NCBI GenBank assembly: GCA_001414485.1
Contig: LLEY01000002.1
Span: 806,001 to 870,000, forward strand
DNA length: 64,000 bases
Origin: Calycina herbarum
Lineage: Eukaryota; Ascomycota; Leotiomycetes; Helotiales; Pezizellaceae
Direction of reading: 5' to 3'
Made by a program: the position numbers and the translations under genes
Shown here: positions 43,143-54,812 of the stretch, in pieces
How positions within the stretch are numbered: the stretch's first letter is position 1
Layout: every line of letters starts with the position of its first letter
The notes under the pieces: generated by a model
What the model was told of the DNA's origin: nothing
Databases searched by the model: none
What the model saw: the letters and a program-made list of their open reading frames with translations, nothing else

Positions 43143-45002
43143 ACGTGGTTTATCAGGACCTGGCGTATATCAGGACCTAGCGCACTTTTCCTTAGCATTC
43201 AACTTTGAATATTAATAAATTAACTACAACATATTAAATTAACTATAACTACTTAGAATCCGAAGAATTAGACATATCTACATCTATTTAACAAGTTCGT
43301 GTATTGTGACCAGCTTTTCCGTAAGTGCTACAACGCTATCTAGACGATTGCCCCTCCTTCTTATTACCCCCCTTCACACGTAAGTCGCGTCGTACTTGCT
43401 TATTAACGTCCTTTTAAGTTAAAAGATCTTAGACATCCTCTACTGTAAGTGCCCCTCCTTAACATACACGAGTCTTTTTAGCTCTACGGCGTTTGCTTAA
43501 GGCTTCATTCGCTGCTTAAAGAGTACGTACTTTAGTAGATAATAAGGTTATCTTATAGGCTATTCGCTCTGTACCTTTTGCTAATATAGCAACTGTCTTA
43601 AATAGTGGAGTCGGCGAGCTCCCCTGGTGACAGGCAATCCGTTTCTGAATAAGAGTCGATTATAAGAGCGCTTTAGTAGGGTTTGAGGGAGTCTAGGAGA
43701 TCTAAGTGTTAGAATTAGCAGTAGAGGGTCTTAGAGGAGTTAGAGTCCGTAACCTTACGTCAAGCTTTAAAAGTACTACTTACGGGTTAAAAGGTACTAG
43801 GCCAGCTCTACGGAATCCAGCTTAAGCGTTCTAGACTGTTATTGATGCTTTATATACTGCTATAAAAGCTAAAAAGAACTCCACCTTTGTAATATAGTTG
43901 ATATAGGCTTTAATAAACGTCTTAATCTACCGACTATACACCTGCTTTAATATACTAAAGCACCTAATATCAAGTGGTTAGGTTATATAGGATGAGTGAG
44001 GAGGTAGTCTAAGAGTTATAATAATATATACTTTATAATACTCTTAAAATTCAGCCGAATTATAACTCTTATACCTATCTAATACTAATATTCGATATAG
44101 ACCCTTTATACGACTAGTAGTATGTTTATTAAAGTGTTTTAGCTATTCTAGACCCGTCTCGTTGTTTATCTATCCGTTACTTGTCGGTTTAATAACCTAG
44201 TTATATAGGAGGCCGTCGTCTGTATACTAATTCGTAAGATGATTCTTCCCTTAGACGACTAAAAATAGAGGGATATCCTAACCCTTGCTATTAATATAAG
44301 CAATTGCTATAGCCTATTCCCGATTGCCTAGCTGAACTGCCTTACCTCTGCTACGTTGATCTATATATATAACAACTATTGTAGGGTAAATCACATCTAT
44401 TATAAAGCCTGTTTTATCGAAGTTATAGAAATCGTAATCTAAAACGCTGTATTTCGCCCTTATATTTTACATAAGTTAGAACTACGTGCTAATTAGGTTA
44501 GGATCTTCGTATAAGGCCCTTTAGAAGTCGTAAACGCGATTAAAACATGTCTTTAACCCTAGTTGTTGTTATATAAATCGATATACCTAAAGCTTACTAA
44601 CGTGTTTCCCTCCTTATAATTCAAGGATATAATTTACTATATCTTCTACACTAGCTAGCTAGGGTGTAAACCCTCTAGAATCTAAGTCAAGTATATTCTA
44701 AAGAATCACTTCCTCCTTAAGTTAAGTTAATTTAATATTTACTAGCCGTCGTTCTAGGAGGGGAAGTTAGCCGTTTATTCTATAGCGAAGGCTAGTTTCA
44801 GGGACTTTATAGATTTTTATAGTAGCCTAACAACTAAGTTTTTTAGATGATCGGATAGCCTTGATAGCTAAGATGATTCGAGCTTCTTAAGTTTAAATTT
44901 CTATTAGTGGTTGTTGAGATAACGCGTGTTAAAATAATGAAGTAGGGAAGATAGGAAAAGTGCGCCAGGTCCTGATATGCGCCAGGTTCTAATAAACCAC
45001 GT
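43143..45002 (-). mobile_element. Pogo/Fot1-like DNA transposon 2, RIP-inactivated
   Basis: 1860 bp between TA dinucleotides (43141-43142, 45003-45004). Inverted repeats begin ACGTGGTTTATYAGGACCTG and carry the unit ATCAGGACCTgGCGCa twice, the same architecture as element 1 but with a different repeat word. The transposase is on the minus strand. Confidence 0.9.
43249..44930 (-). pseudogene. Pogo-type transposase of element 2 (many stops)
   Basis: Reading the minus strand gives ARIILAIKAIRSSKKLSC, VPETSLRYRING, EDIVNYILEL, YNFDKTGFIIDVIYPTIVVI and LGNRE*AIAIAYINS. It ends near NSSDSK, parallel to the transposase of element 1 and interrupted by many TAG/TAA. The catalytic Glu of FDETG is changed to Lys (FDKTG), a G-to-A change. 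Confidence 0.8.
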
Positions 45003-45004
45003 TA

Positions 45005-45640
45005 TATAAAACATCTTTCTTAAGATGACTTTTGGTGTAAAAAGGGGACCGTACGAATATTTGCGAACCCCCGCTATATGAAATAGCTGAATCACTCTTT
45101 AATTTGTAATTGATAGAGCTAAAAATACGCTGCTGGAAAAGAGAAAAACCTTGTCTTTCCCAAAATGGTTTTGTTAACAAAGAGAGCCTGTGGCTGTTGA
45201 ATTTGTGTCGGTTCGCTTGAGGTGAGATAATGACTGCCCACCTTGAGCATGAGTGTCCCACAACTTCCTGAAAAAGAAGGAAAGTTGCGTTCTGCTTATA
45301 AAGTTCCAGCTGAAGTGAATCCTCTTGGTTCCTTGCAAATTGATTTGGGCCTAGGCTCCCGGTGGACAGAAAAAGCGGCAACTAAAAATCGCGATTTTTA
45401 AAATCGGTTTTAGGATTTTTTAAACTTTTAGGAGATATACGATAGGCTAAGAAGGTAGTCTTTTTAGGTTAGTAGAAGTAGTTATATAAGTGAATTAGGT
45501 ATTTATCTAGTAATTAAGAGAGGCGATTTCGACGTAAGAGAGTAGTTGTTAAGATATTAAAGATCTCTATTTAAAGTGTTAAAACTAAATAGCTGTTTAG
45601 CACTAAAGCTATTACTATACTATCTCAGACCCTTATAGAA
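45005..45640. other. Spacer with a normal-composition island, then A+T-rich sequence
   Basis: 45010-45380 has ordinary composition and no clear gene. After 45400 the RIP-like composition returns. Confidence 0.35.
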
Positions 45641-45652
45641 GAATCGTCGCCA

Positions 45653-45867
45653 CGTCAATTCCGAGTAATAGCGTTACGGCTGCGCCGATTATTTATAATC
45701 AAAATTATTACGATAACTCGACGGCTAATAAGACCGAGACGCATACGGAGAGTAAAGGAGGTGGTGGAATTTCAAAGAGTGAGTTGGCCGGGATAATCAT
45801 TAGAACTGTGACAGGTGTTGCTACTATCATTGGTGTTGCTATTACTTTGAAACGCAAGTTCGGGTGA
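45653..45867 (+). pseudogene. C-terminal remnant of a single-pass membrane or STAND-associated protein
   Basis: An open frame of about 70 codons reads PIIYNQNYYDNSTANKTETH, then KGGGGISKSELAGIIIRTVT and GVATIIGVAITLKRKFG before TGA at 45865. It shows an Asn/Thr-rich stretch, a Gly hinge and a hydrophobic helix followed by a basic end, as in C-terminal membrane anchors. Upstream sequence is degraded. The Asn-rich stretch is reminiscent of fungal signalling amyloid-type motifs, but I cannot support that call. Confidence 0.4.
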
Positions 45868-45977
45868 TATTCTTATTAGAATAATATGTTAAGATTAGGT
45901 AGTGTAATATAGTTCGTCTTTTTATAGGTTAGGTATGTAAATTAGACGAGAGTACATTTGGTCCGTATAGTTTTTGT

Positions 45978-46456
45978 CAGCGTATTAAATGAGTAGAGTA
46001 GAGTAGAGTAGTGACTGCTACTCTGCTCTACTTAAGGGATTTTATATACTACTCTACTATACTTAACACTACTCGAGTAGTACGGACCGATTCGGTCTGA
46101 CGCTCGGGAGAGTTAAGCCTAAAATCGGTATATATTTATCGTACTAGAAGAGCTTAGTAAGAGTTTGATATAAATAGTTATTAGAATCTTCTAAGGTTAT
46201 ATCACTTTAGAAGAGAATAGAGAGAAGACGCGAGAATTCTTATCTAATTTTTACAGCTTTTTAATACTAAAATTATATCTTCTTAGCTTATATTTGTATA
46301 TTACTACTATTTATAGACTACTCGAGTAGTACTAGAGTAGTCAAGAGTAGCCACTCTACTCTACTTATCGAACTTACTACTTATACTCTACTCTACTCTA
46401 CTTACGAGTCGTAAGTCACGACTACTCGAGTAGTTGAGTAGTTTGTTAATACGCTG
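45978..46456. mobile_element. hAT-like non-autonomous element (MITE), about 479 bp
   Basis: Terminal inverted repeats CAGCGTATTAA / TTAATACGCTG, flanked by an 8 bp duplication gtttttgt / atttttgt (one G-to-A difference). CAG-starting termini and an 8 bp target duplication fit hAT elements. The subterminal parts are packed with GAGTA/TACTC pentamers (gagtagagtagagtagagta; ctctactctactctacttac) and actactcgagtagt palindromes. No coding capacity. Confidence 0.75.
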
Positions 46457-46779
46457 ATTTTTGTCTAAAGTGAATTAGGCACTCTAGTATACTCTATTGA
46501 CCTATTATATCCATTGACCAATTATATCTAGATATACTCTAAATTCTCTATAATCAACCTCTATAGTTTGTTGAAATAGCCCAAGTCTTCTAAACTGTCT
46601 ACAGTTAGTTGCGAGTTAAGCTTGAATTTGCCCACTTTTTTTATAATCCGAGCGTTTTACGTACCGTAATCGTGCCTAGGAGGCTGTATAGAAAATTAGC
46701 TAAATAACTACTTATTCAATTAATACTACTATACGTGTAATATTAAGGCTTTTAAAGATATATCCTAATCCTTCTATAT

Positions 46780-47720
46780 ATATAGTTCTACTATAGCATC
46801 TTAAATTAATCCCGATCATCGCGCTACGATTAAAATAGTGATTTAAGCTAGAGTAAGATATAATAACACCAACTTCGTAGAGATAGCTAGAGAGTTTAAA
46901 TATAGTAGCGTATCTATATATAATATTAAACAAGAGCTCTTAGTAGAAGTAGCTCTTACTCCTTATCCTCGCTATAAAGCTAAACCAGGAACTAGAACTG
47001 CCTAGAATACTATAGTAGAGGCGTTTATTCAAGAGCTCCTAGCACGAGATAATAAGCTTATAGTAGATAAGGTAGTAGATTATATATATAACGTATTCGA
47101 TCTTTAGCTCTCGAAGTAGTAGATTTATAAGATATATAAGAGTATAGAGATATTATATAAGAAGTTAGACTACTTTACAAGTTAGTAGAATCTTTAATTA
47201 ATATAAGTATAGAGGGATAAATTAGCTAAGTAGGAGGGAAAGAGACTTATATTTCTTAACAAATCTATCTCTAATAAGGTTACTAGCGTACGACGATATA
47301 GATAGGCGCTAATTAGAATAAGAGCGTGCTCTAAGAGATAGTTAAAGTAATCGAGAGTTTAGAGTATATTACTAGTATATATACTTAATAGATAGCTATC
47401 GCCTATTATATTCTAAAGAGCGATTATAGCTAAGATATTCGAGAAGTAGTTAGAGGAAGATATTCTACTATAGTATAATAGAGTACCTAGTAATCAAGAT
47501 ATAATTATAATAGATAATTACTCTATTTACCAAAGCCTATAAGTAGTAGAGATATATAAGAAGAGAGAGGTAATAGTAAAGTACTTACTACTATATTATC
47601 TTTAATTTAATCCTATTAAATCAAGTATTAAAGACCTTAAGACCTCTATCTACTAATACTATAAATAAGCGTATATCTCTCTTAATTACAATAGCTTTAA
47701 AGGCTTTTTATAAGAGTAAA
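46780..47720 (+). pseudogene. Decayed DDE_3/IS630-Tc1-type transposase
   Basis: With many TAG/TAA codons, the plus strand reads NFVEIAREFKYSSVSIYNIK (HTH), ELLARDNKLIVDKVVDYIYN, FEK*LEEDILL, QDIIIIDNYSIYQSL and KYLLLYYL*FNPIKSSIKDL. The I-I-I-D-N and L-x-x-Y-L-x-x-x-x-N-P-I blocks match the second Asp and the final acidic region of IS630/Tc1 transposases (P-x-F/Y-S-P-x-x-N-P-I-E), with the final Glu changed to Lys. Confidence 0.75.
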
Positions 47721-48886
47721 TACTATATATAGATAAAGAAGAGAGTATAAAAAAGAGAGCTAAGAAGTACTTTAAAAATTGCTTTTATAATATTAAATAG
47801 ATTATATTATATATAATTAATTTAAAGGATTATACTTAAACTATATTATCTTAAGCTACTTCTTCTCTTATAAATATCTACTCCTCTTATATACTCTCTA
47901 CCGAGTATAACTGTTCTAAAGGTTACTATTAGAATTAAAGCTATTATTATATTAATTTAAGAAGAGTAGGAGGTATATAAGTACTCTATAATCGTCTCTA
48001 AGAAGCTTATATATATAATCGAAGTAAGAGGTCGTTCTTTTAAGGAAGCTATAGAATATATAATCTCTAATACCTAAGATAATAGTAGGATACTCTCTAA
48101 CACTCTCTATACGCGTGTCTACTATCTTATACTAATATTCGATATTATATATAGGTTTTTTAAGACATAAGAAGTAAAGGTAAGTATAATCGTTTTACCT
48201 TTATAAAATTAGTATAAAAGAAGAACTAGATAATAAAGTAAATATATAAATAATAAAAGCATCTCTCTCTTAAACTATGCTCTTAAAACGTCTATTAAAA
48301 CTTATATTTAGTATATATTTATAGAAGCTGATTTTAGTATATATTCGTTGATATCTAACGTTATTAATCTAGTAGTTTTTCGTATATAGTAATAAGGCTC
48401 TATAGGAGCTAAACCTAATTAGGCTATAGCTCTATAGCGCTAAACTCTTTTAGTAAATTTTAAATATTAAACTACTATACTCTTACTAGACGTTCTAGTA
48501 ACCTAAAATCTTAAAAAAATTATAACAAATCTATTATTTATTAAAATAAGCTAGTTCCTTCTTTATAGATATAAATAATACTATAAAGAATCGATATTAT
48601 AAGTTAAAAAATTAATTACGATTATTAAAAATTTCTCGATTCTTCTCTCTCTCTAGTTTAAGCCTTCTAAATTATATTTATAAGATCTTATATATCCTTA
48701 TCCTTATTATTATCCTTATCCTTACTTCTACTACTACTTATATTACTTTTAAGATTAATAATCGTCTCTCTTTTATACTTTTAGACGTTCTTTAAAGGCT
48801 TTTAAAAGAGCTCTTTTCAGGTCTCTTTTCGAGGCTCGTCTTAGAGCTTATCTTAAAGCTTTTATTTAAATCTATCCTCCTTATAT

Positions 48887-49216
48887 TGTGATAAACCCAA
48901 TCTGCTAGCCCTCTGGTAGTTATCCTTACCTGTAGTATATACAGGTGTAGCGGATAATCAGAGAAGTAAGAGGTAGTTTAATTGAAGATCTAAAGCTATA
49001 GAAGAGAAGAGAAGGAAAGAGGAGACTTCTAGAGGTCCTATAATATAGAGATAGCTAAGGAATCGATAAGTTATAGGAATGTCGATCCGTTTATAGAAAT
49101 AGTTCCTGGCCTAGGTAGGAATGGTTCTAGGCTAGGCCAGGAATGGCAGGCTTTACGGACGCCGGCGAGTAGCCGGTACGCGAGTCACGTGCTCGGCGGT
49201 GGCCAGGTCCGTAACA
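48887..49216. repeat. LTR (left copy) of the Ty3/gypsy element, 330 bp
   Basis: Starts TGTGATAAAC and ends GTCCGTAACA (TG...CA). It is flanked on the outside by TATAT (48882-48886), matching TATAT after the right copy (54808-54812), a 5 bp target duplication. In element orientation this is the 3' LTR. Confidence 0.95.
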
Positions 49217-49279
49217 TTACCCCCCTCTTTGAGTAGAGCTCGCCCGCGAGCTCTGAACCTACTACCTTATAGGTAATTT

Positions 49280-52200
49280 ATCCTCGTCCTTATGATATTC
49301 CAGCTCGTCTATACTATCTTCCTAGCTCTGTAACCATTCTGCTAAGTACCTAGGAGGCCCTGGGAGAGAAGGATTTAGAGTGTAAAACTCTTGAAGCTTA
49401 TGTAGGCAGCCTATAAAGTCAGAAGCTGGGTACTAGGCCGGGTCTAGCTCGCTTTATACCTATTGAACCCGGTATTATAATTTTCTGTAATAGCCTCTAG
49501 AGGCTAGTACTTGGTCTATATCTTATTCGTTATACCTGTTAACTATAATAGGCAGTCCTGGTTCTTGTAGCTAGCCTGGTAGCGGATCGTTAGGAGCTTT
49601 GCGAAGCTTATCTATAGAGATTACGGGCCATATTTTAATTATCGGAGGCAGGTCGACCTGGAAAGCGTTTTTAACCTTTTCTAGGACTATATATGGACTA
49701 GCTATCTGCTGATCGAGCTTATGGCTTAGGCGGTCTATATTCCACGTCTTTGTCGATACGTAGACCTTGTCGCCTGTAGCAAAGTCTACTGGTTGCCGGT
49801 GCTTATTTACTTGCTTATACTAGCGTTCCTAAGTAGCCTCGATTCTCTTACGGGCGGTTTCCTAGGCGCTGTGTATACGGGTTGCGTACGCAACTGCTTC
49901 GTCTTGTAAAAGCTGTTTACGGACGCTTATTAGCTCTTCTAGGCTCTGGCGGACCCAATCAAAGCTGGTATGTAGCACGTAACTAAGCTCGATTTGTATA
50001 GGCGGAAGAGTTGTTGAGTCCTGGGGAAGTGTAGCTTGAGCGTAGTCTATAATCGGCATTAGTTTAGACTAGTTATCTTGATAGTAGTTTATAAACGGGC
50101 GAAGGCGTTAGTTAATCTACTAGTTTATATTCTTAGTTTAACTGTCGGTTTATACGTGTACGGCTGTGGATAGCTTAATCTTAGTCTCTAGGATCTGGTT
50201 AAACTCTTGCTAGAACTCTGAGACGAATTGTAGACCGTGGTCAGAGATAATAGTATCTGACGGTCTGTAATAGCGCTATACGCGGTCGAGGTAGATCTAC
50301 GCAGTCTTTTTTACGTCTGTAGTCTTTAGGTAAGGGATAGAGACAGATCTCTTACTTAGCTGGCAGATAAAGATAATAATTATATCTATTCTAGACTTGT
50401 TAAGAGGGAATTCCTTAAAATTAACTAATATATGTTGCTATAGGCGATCCGGGATAGGCAAGGGGTTGAGGAGTCTAGGGGGGCGGTCTTGCGGTATATG
50501 AGAGCGACGGTAGGTCTAGTAGTTATAGACGAATCGTTATATATTTGAACGAAGGTACGGCTAGTAGTAGCGGTCTATAACTAGCTTTAAGGTCTTAGAT
50601 TGTCTAGGGTAGGCTACCGAGACTTGATTATAAACCTTGCTTAGTAAGCGTACTTTGAGATCGTCGTCCTTGGGTAGGATAAGCCGTTCTTGGTATAGTA
50701 GGAGGCTGTTATAGGTTGTCTAGCTAGGGCGTTCGTTCGTAGTATACTAGCGGAGAGCGTTAAGGCCCGTACTCGTACGATTGGCTTATAAGATATCGTC
50801 AATTAAGTCGTATAGTCTGTCGGCTACTCTAATAGGTGTAATATCTATGGAAGGGTCTAAGTCTAGGTCTATAATAATCCGCGAGTTGAGATTCTCGGGC
50901 TGTAAGAGGACTTATATACGAGTAGATATCTTTATTACTATTTGACTATCTGCTTCTTAGTCTTAACGAGTAAGGGAATCCGCTCGATTCTAGCTACCAG
51001 GCTTATAAGTAAGTAGGAAGTTAAATCGAGAGAGGGTTTCAGCCTAGCGGGCTTGTCGGCTAGATAAGGCTTTAGTTGTTATAAAGTACTCGAGAGCTTT
51101 ATAGTCTAAAACGACCTGTATCTAGTGTAGAGACTCTTCGAGCTTAGGTCTCTAGGCTTCTAGAGAACGTATAATAGCTAGTATCTCTTTATTATAAATC
51201 GGGTAGTTAATCTCAGCAGGTATTATTATCCTAGAGAAGTAAGCTACAGGGTGCCACTCTTGACTCGGCTATAACTGAAGGAGTATACTGCTAAGGACGC
51301 TGTTAGAGGAATCGGTCTTAACTATAGACTTGTATTACGGATTAAAGTATATAAGAAGAGGTGTATTAATAAGCTGGGCCTTCAGCTCGGAGAAGGCGTC
51401 CTGATAAGCAGGTGTCTACTGAAACGGCTGGTCTTTACGAGTTAGAGCTATTAACGGGCATATAACTCGTCTATAGTTGAGAATAAACTTCCGATAGAAG
51501 TTATAAAAGCTAAGAAAGGACTGAACACCGTGGACTGTAATAGGGCGTTCCTAGTTATAGATCGTTTCTGTCTTTTCTAGGTCTACTTTAATCCTGTTAG
51601 TGCTTATGTAGAAGTCTAGGTACTTCGTATAAGTAACGTTAAACTTAGATTTCTTAATATTAGCTTATAAGCTAGCTTTATAAAGCTGTAAAAGGACCTT
51701 ACGGACGTGTTCCTAATAGTCTAGCTCGTTCTTAGAGTAAATAAGAATATTATTAAGGTAGATAGTATAAAAGTCGTCTAAATAGTTGAAGAGTACGTCG
51801 TTTATAAACTGTTAATATGTTATAGGTCTGTTAGTTAGTCTAAAAGGTATAACTTTGTACTTATAGGCTCTATAACAGGTCTAGAACGTTGTTAGTTTCT
51901 TAGAATCAGGGTTAATCCGAATCCGGTGAAAAGCTTGTCGTATGTCTAGCTTTGTAAAGATACGAGCCTTGCCTAGCTGAGTAAGAGTTTCGTCGATTAA
52001 CAGAAGAGGATACTAGTCTTTATAGGTTAGGTTATTAAGCTTATAGTAATTAATATAGAACTGTAGAGAGCCGTCAGACTTCTTAATAAAGAGAATCGGG
52101 GCTGTAAAGAGGGCTTAGCTAGCCTTAATAAAACCTTTATAAAGGTTCTTAATAAGGTATTATTTTATAGCCCAGAGCTCGTCTGTTAACTGGTGGCGGA

Positions 52201-54260
52201 GGAGGCTATAGGACAAGTCGTCTGCGTTCCTGTCCGTAAGTTCGATCTTGTGGTCGTATAGGCGACGAGGGGGAAGAGTATCGGACGCAGCTTTGGAGAA
52301 AACGTCTACGAGATCCTAGTAGGCTCTGGGGAGGCTTTCTTAGACCTGTAAGTTGTCTTTTTAATTTGTAAGCTTTTTTTCTATTAAGTAATCGATCTTA
52401 TAAAGAGAGGTACTAAAGGCCGTAGCTTTAGTGTCTTATAGGTTACGGCGATATATAGCAGTACCGATGACAGCGATGTCTACCGGTGGTAGGTCGAGGC
52501 GTACACGTTTCAGGCGTGTTATAGAGGCTTTATAGATATCTAAACCTGTAAGAGCGCGGTTCATATTTCGTAAGTTATTTTGGCGGTCCTAGTACTCGCT
52601 GTGACGTACGGCTAGGGGTGTAGTAGGCGGGCGCGCTAGGATCCGAGGGACTAGCAGCTTGTTAATAAGGCTTATAGATAGTTACGGGTCTTCCTAGTAT
52701 TTGCGTATAACCTGTTCTTCTAGGGCCTGATCGCGGCGATCCGTGTTAGCTTAGTGATCTAGGTTTAAGGGCCGAGTTTGTAGGATCCTAGGATCTAGGA
52801 GGCGTAGCTGGACAAGGTTAGGAGAAGGAGGGAGATCTATAGGCTATATAAGTCGTCGCTGGCGGGGGTTGAGTTATACGTTAAGCTGGTTAAACTATAT
52901 ATGCCTAAGAATAAGGTCCTAATAGCTAGTATTAAGGAGGACTATAGAGACGTTGTACTGTTTATAGCCGTCTATATATAAGTGAAGAATAATATAGCGG
53001 TCTGTAGACTGTCGACTCTGTCCGTTAAAGCCGCGAACTATAATAGGAGTAGGAAGAGTATAAATAGTTAAAGAGAAGAAGCGAGCTAGTCTTTAAGCGA
53101 ACTTTATACTAATGAGTATAAAGCTGTTTGCTTTAGTGTTAGCTAGAGTAGAGGTTTTGAATCCGTATCTATTAAAAACTAGGTTATAAGAGACTATGAA
53201 CTGTTTTCCTCTAAGTAGCTGACTTAGATCGATGGCTAACTGGCTAGGACCTCGGTAAAGTAAGTCTAGGGAGGAGACTTTCTCTAGACTTGGTTGTTTT
53301 CTGACTATTCTGAGTCGGACGTAGGCTCTGTAAGCTTATTAACGTCTGTAATAGGCTTAGAGTTCTTAGGGCATTTGTGGGCATAGTGCCTAGTCCTCTT
53401 ACACTTGAAGCAGGCGTTGTCCGGTTCCTTACGGGCAGGCGTCGGTTTACGTAATAGTCTGTAAAGGCGGGGGGCCGGGGTAGGGGAGGTTGTATAGAAC
53501 GTAGTTTAAGTAGTAGTGAAAGTTCTAGCTAGGCGGGAGGTAGTAGTAGCAGTTATAGGCCGGGGGGTGAGACGAGCGGTCCGTAAGTTGCTTCTACGGA
53601 GCTGAAGTCTTCGTAAGTTCTTGTTAATAAGTCGACACTTGTTTGCTAGGGCTGTACTTGTGAGTAGGACGTCTAAGAATGGTAAGACGGACTGTTGTAG
53701 AGGTGGCGTAAGCTTGTTATATAAGTCGGGCTGTAAGTCGTCTGTCGGGATCCGTCTAGTGCCTACAAGGTATAAGAAGCGAGTATAGAAGGTTACGAAA
53801 GTCTCGTCATCTCTTATAACAAGCCAGCGGAATTCGATATAGGCGTCCTACGCTTTAAACAGGTTCTCTAGGATATCTATAAGATATACGATTATTTCTT
53901 TTATAGACTGAAATAGCTTAGGTCCTTTCTGGTAACGGGGTACGAGATACTTCTAAGTAATATTAGCTATATAGTTAAAAACGTAAGCTATCTTTGCTTC
54001 TTCTAGCTTAAACATAGAGGCGTTGATAAGGAACTTGTCCTTAATCTAGATCTTCTAGTTGTTGAAGGTTGGAGACGAGCTATCTGTTAGGAGCTTAGTA
54101 TCCTTAAGCTTGACCGTAAACGACCTGTGTTATCTAGTTTCGGACAGGGTATTCCCTTACGGAGGGGTACAGACGTTGTCTAGTTGTTCTCGCAGTAGGC
54201 GGACCTGTTCTAGGGCTATAGTAAGCTGTTAAGCGTCTGTAGGCTAGTCAGCAGACATCG
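49280..54260 (-). pseudogene. gag-pol remnant of the Ty3/gypsy element
   Basis: Read on the minus strand: a gag part (MSADWPTDA, TFVTFYTRFLYLVGTRRIPT) and the zinc knuckle CFKCKRTRHYAHKC near 53400. The RT has YLNNILIYSK near 51750, where YLDD is expected; both Asp are changed to Asn, a G-to-A effect. An integrase region lies around 50100-50700. A C-terminal chromodomain-like part (VLASRGYYRKL*YRVQ, then ARPDPAQYPASDF-type sequence) follows near 49400-49530, then the tail PSLPGPPRYLAEW. The chromodomain would have steered integration to H3K9-methylated chromatin. It is not functional. Confidence 0.8.
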
Positions 54261-54477
54261 TTATAGACGACTTAGTTATAAGGACAGAGGGTATAGGTAG
54301 AAGAGCCCTAGACTCTTATACGCGGTAGTAGGCGCGGGTACGCGGGGCTGTATAAGGCGCTAGTGGTATCTATAGGCGGTCTATACAGACTGTAGGTGTT
54401 GTATTAGAATCGTAACAGATATTCTAATCCTTCCTAAAAGCAGTAGTAAATAGAGAGAAGAAGGGAGCTTTAGATAA

Positions 54478-54807
54478 TGTGATAAACCTAATCTACTAGC
54501 CCTCTAGTAGTTATCCTTACCTATAGTATACATAGGTATAGCGGATAATTAGAGAAGTAAGAGGTAGTTTAATTGAAGATCTAAAGCTATAGAAGAGAAG
54601 AGAAGGAAAGAGGAGACTTCTAGAGGTCCTATAATATAGAGATAGCCAAGGAATCGATAAGTTATAGGAATGTTGATCCGTTTATAGAAATAGTTCCTGG
54701 CCTAGGTAGGAATGGTTCTAGGCCAGGCTAGGAATGGCAGGCTTTACGGACGCCGGCGAGCAGCCGGTACGCGAGTCACGTGCTCGGCGGTGGCCAGGTC
54801 CGTAACA
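54478..54807. repeat. LTR (right copy) of the Ty3/gypsy element, 330 bp
   Basis: Same length and ends as the left copy. Its first 90 bp carry extra A/T changes (for example ccctctggtag to ccctctagtag). The G+C-rich end (gccggtacgcgagtcacgtg) is nearly unchanged. Confidence 0.95.
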
Positions 54808-54812
54808 TATAT

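Larger units (their letters stand above)
48887..54807 (-). mobile_element. Ty3/gypsy LTR retrotransposon (chromovirus type), nested, RIP-inactivated
   Basis: A 5921 bp element with 330 bp LTRs and gag-pol on the minus strand, inserted in the middle of the Tc1/mariner unit. Domain order from right to left is gag with zinc knuckle, protease region, reverse transcriptase, RNase H, integrase, chromodomain. All frames hold many TAG/TAA codons. The two LTRs differ mainly by C/T and G/A transitions concentrated in the first 90 bp. Confidence 0.92.

Noticed and set aside
46712..46933. 73-codon minus-strand frame near the Tc1/mariner left end
   Set aside because: Antisense of the HTH part of the decayed transposase; a product of A+T-rich sequence.
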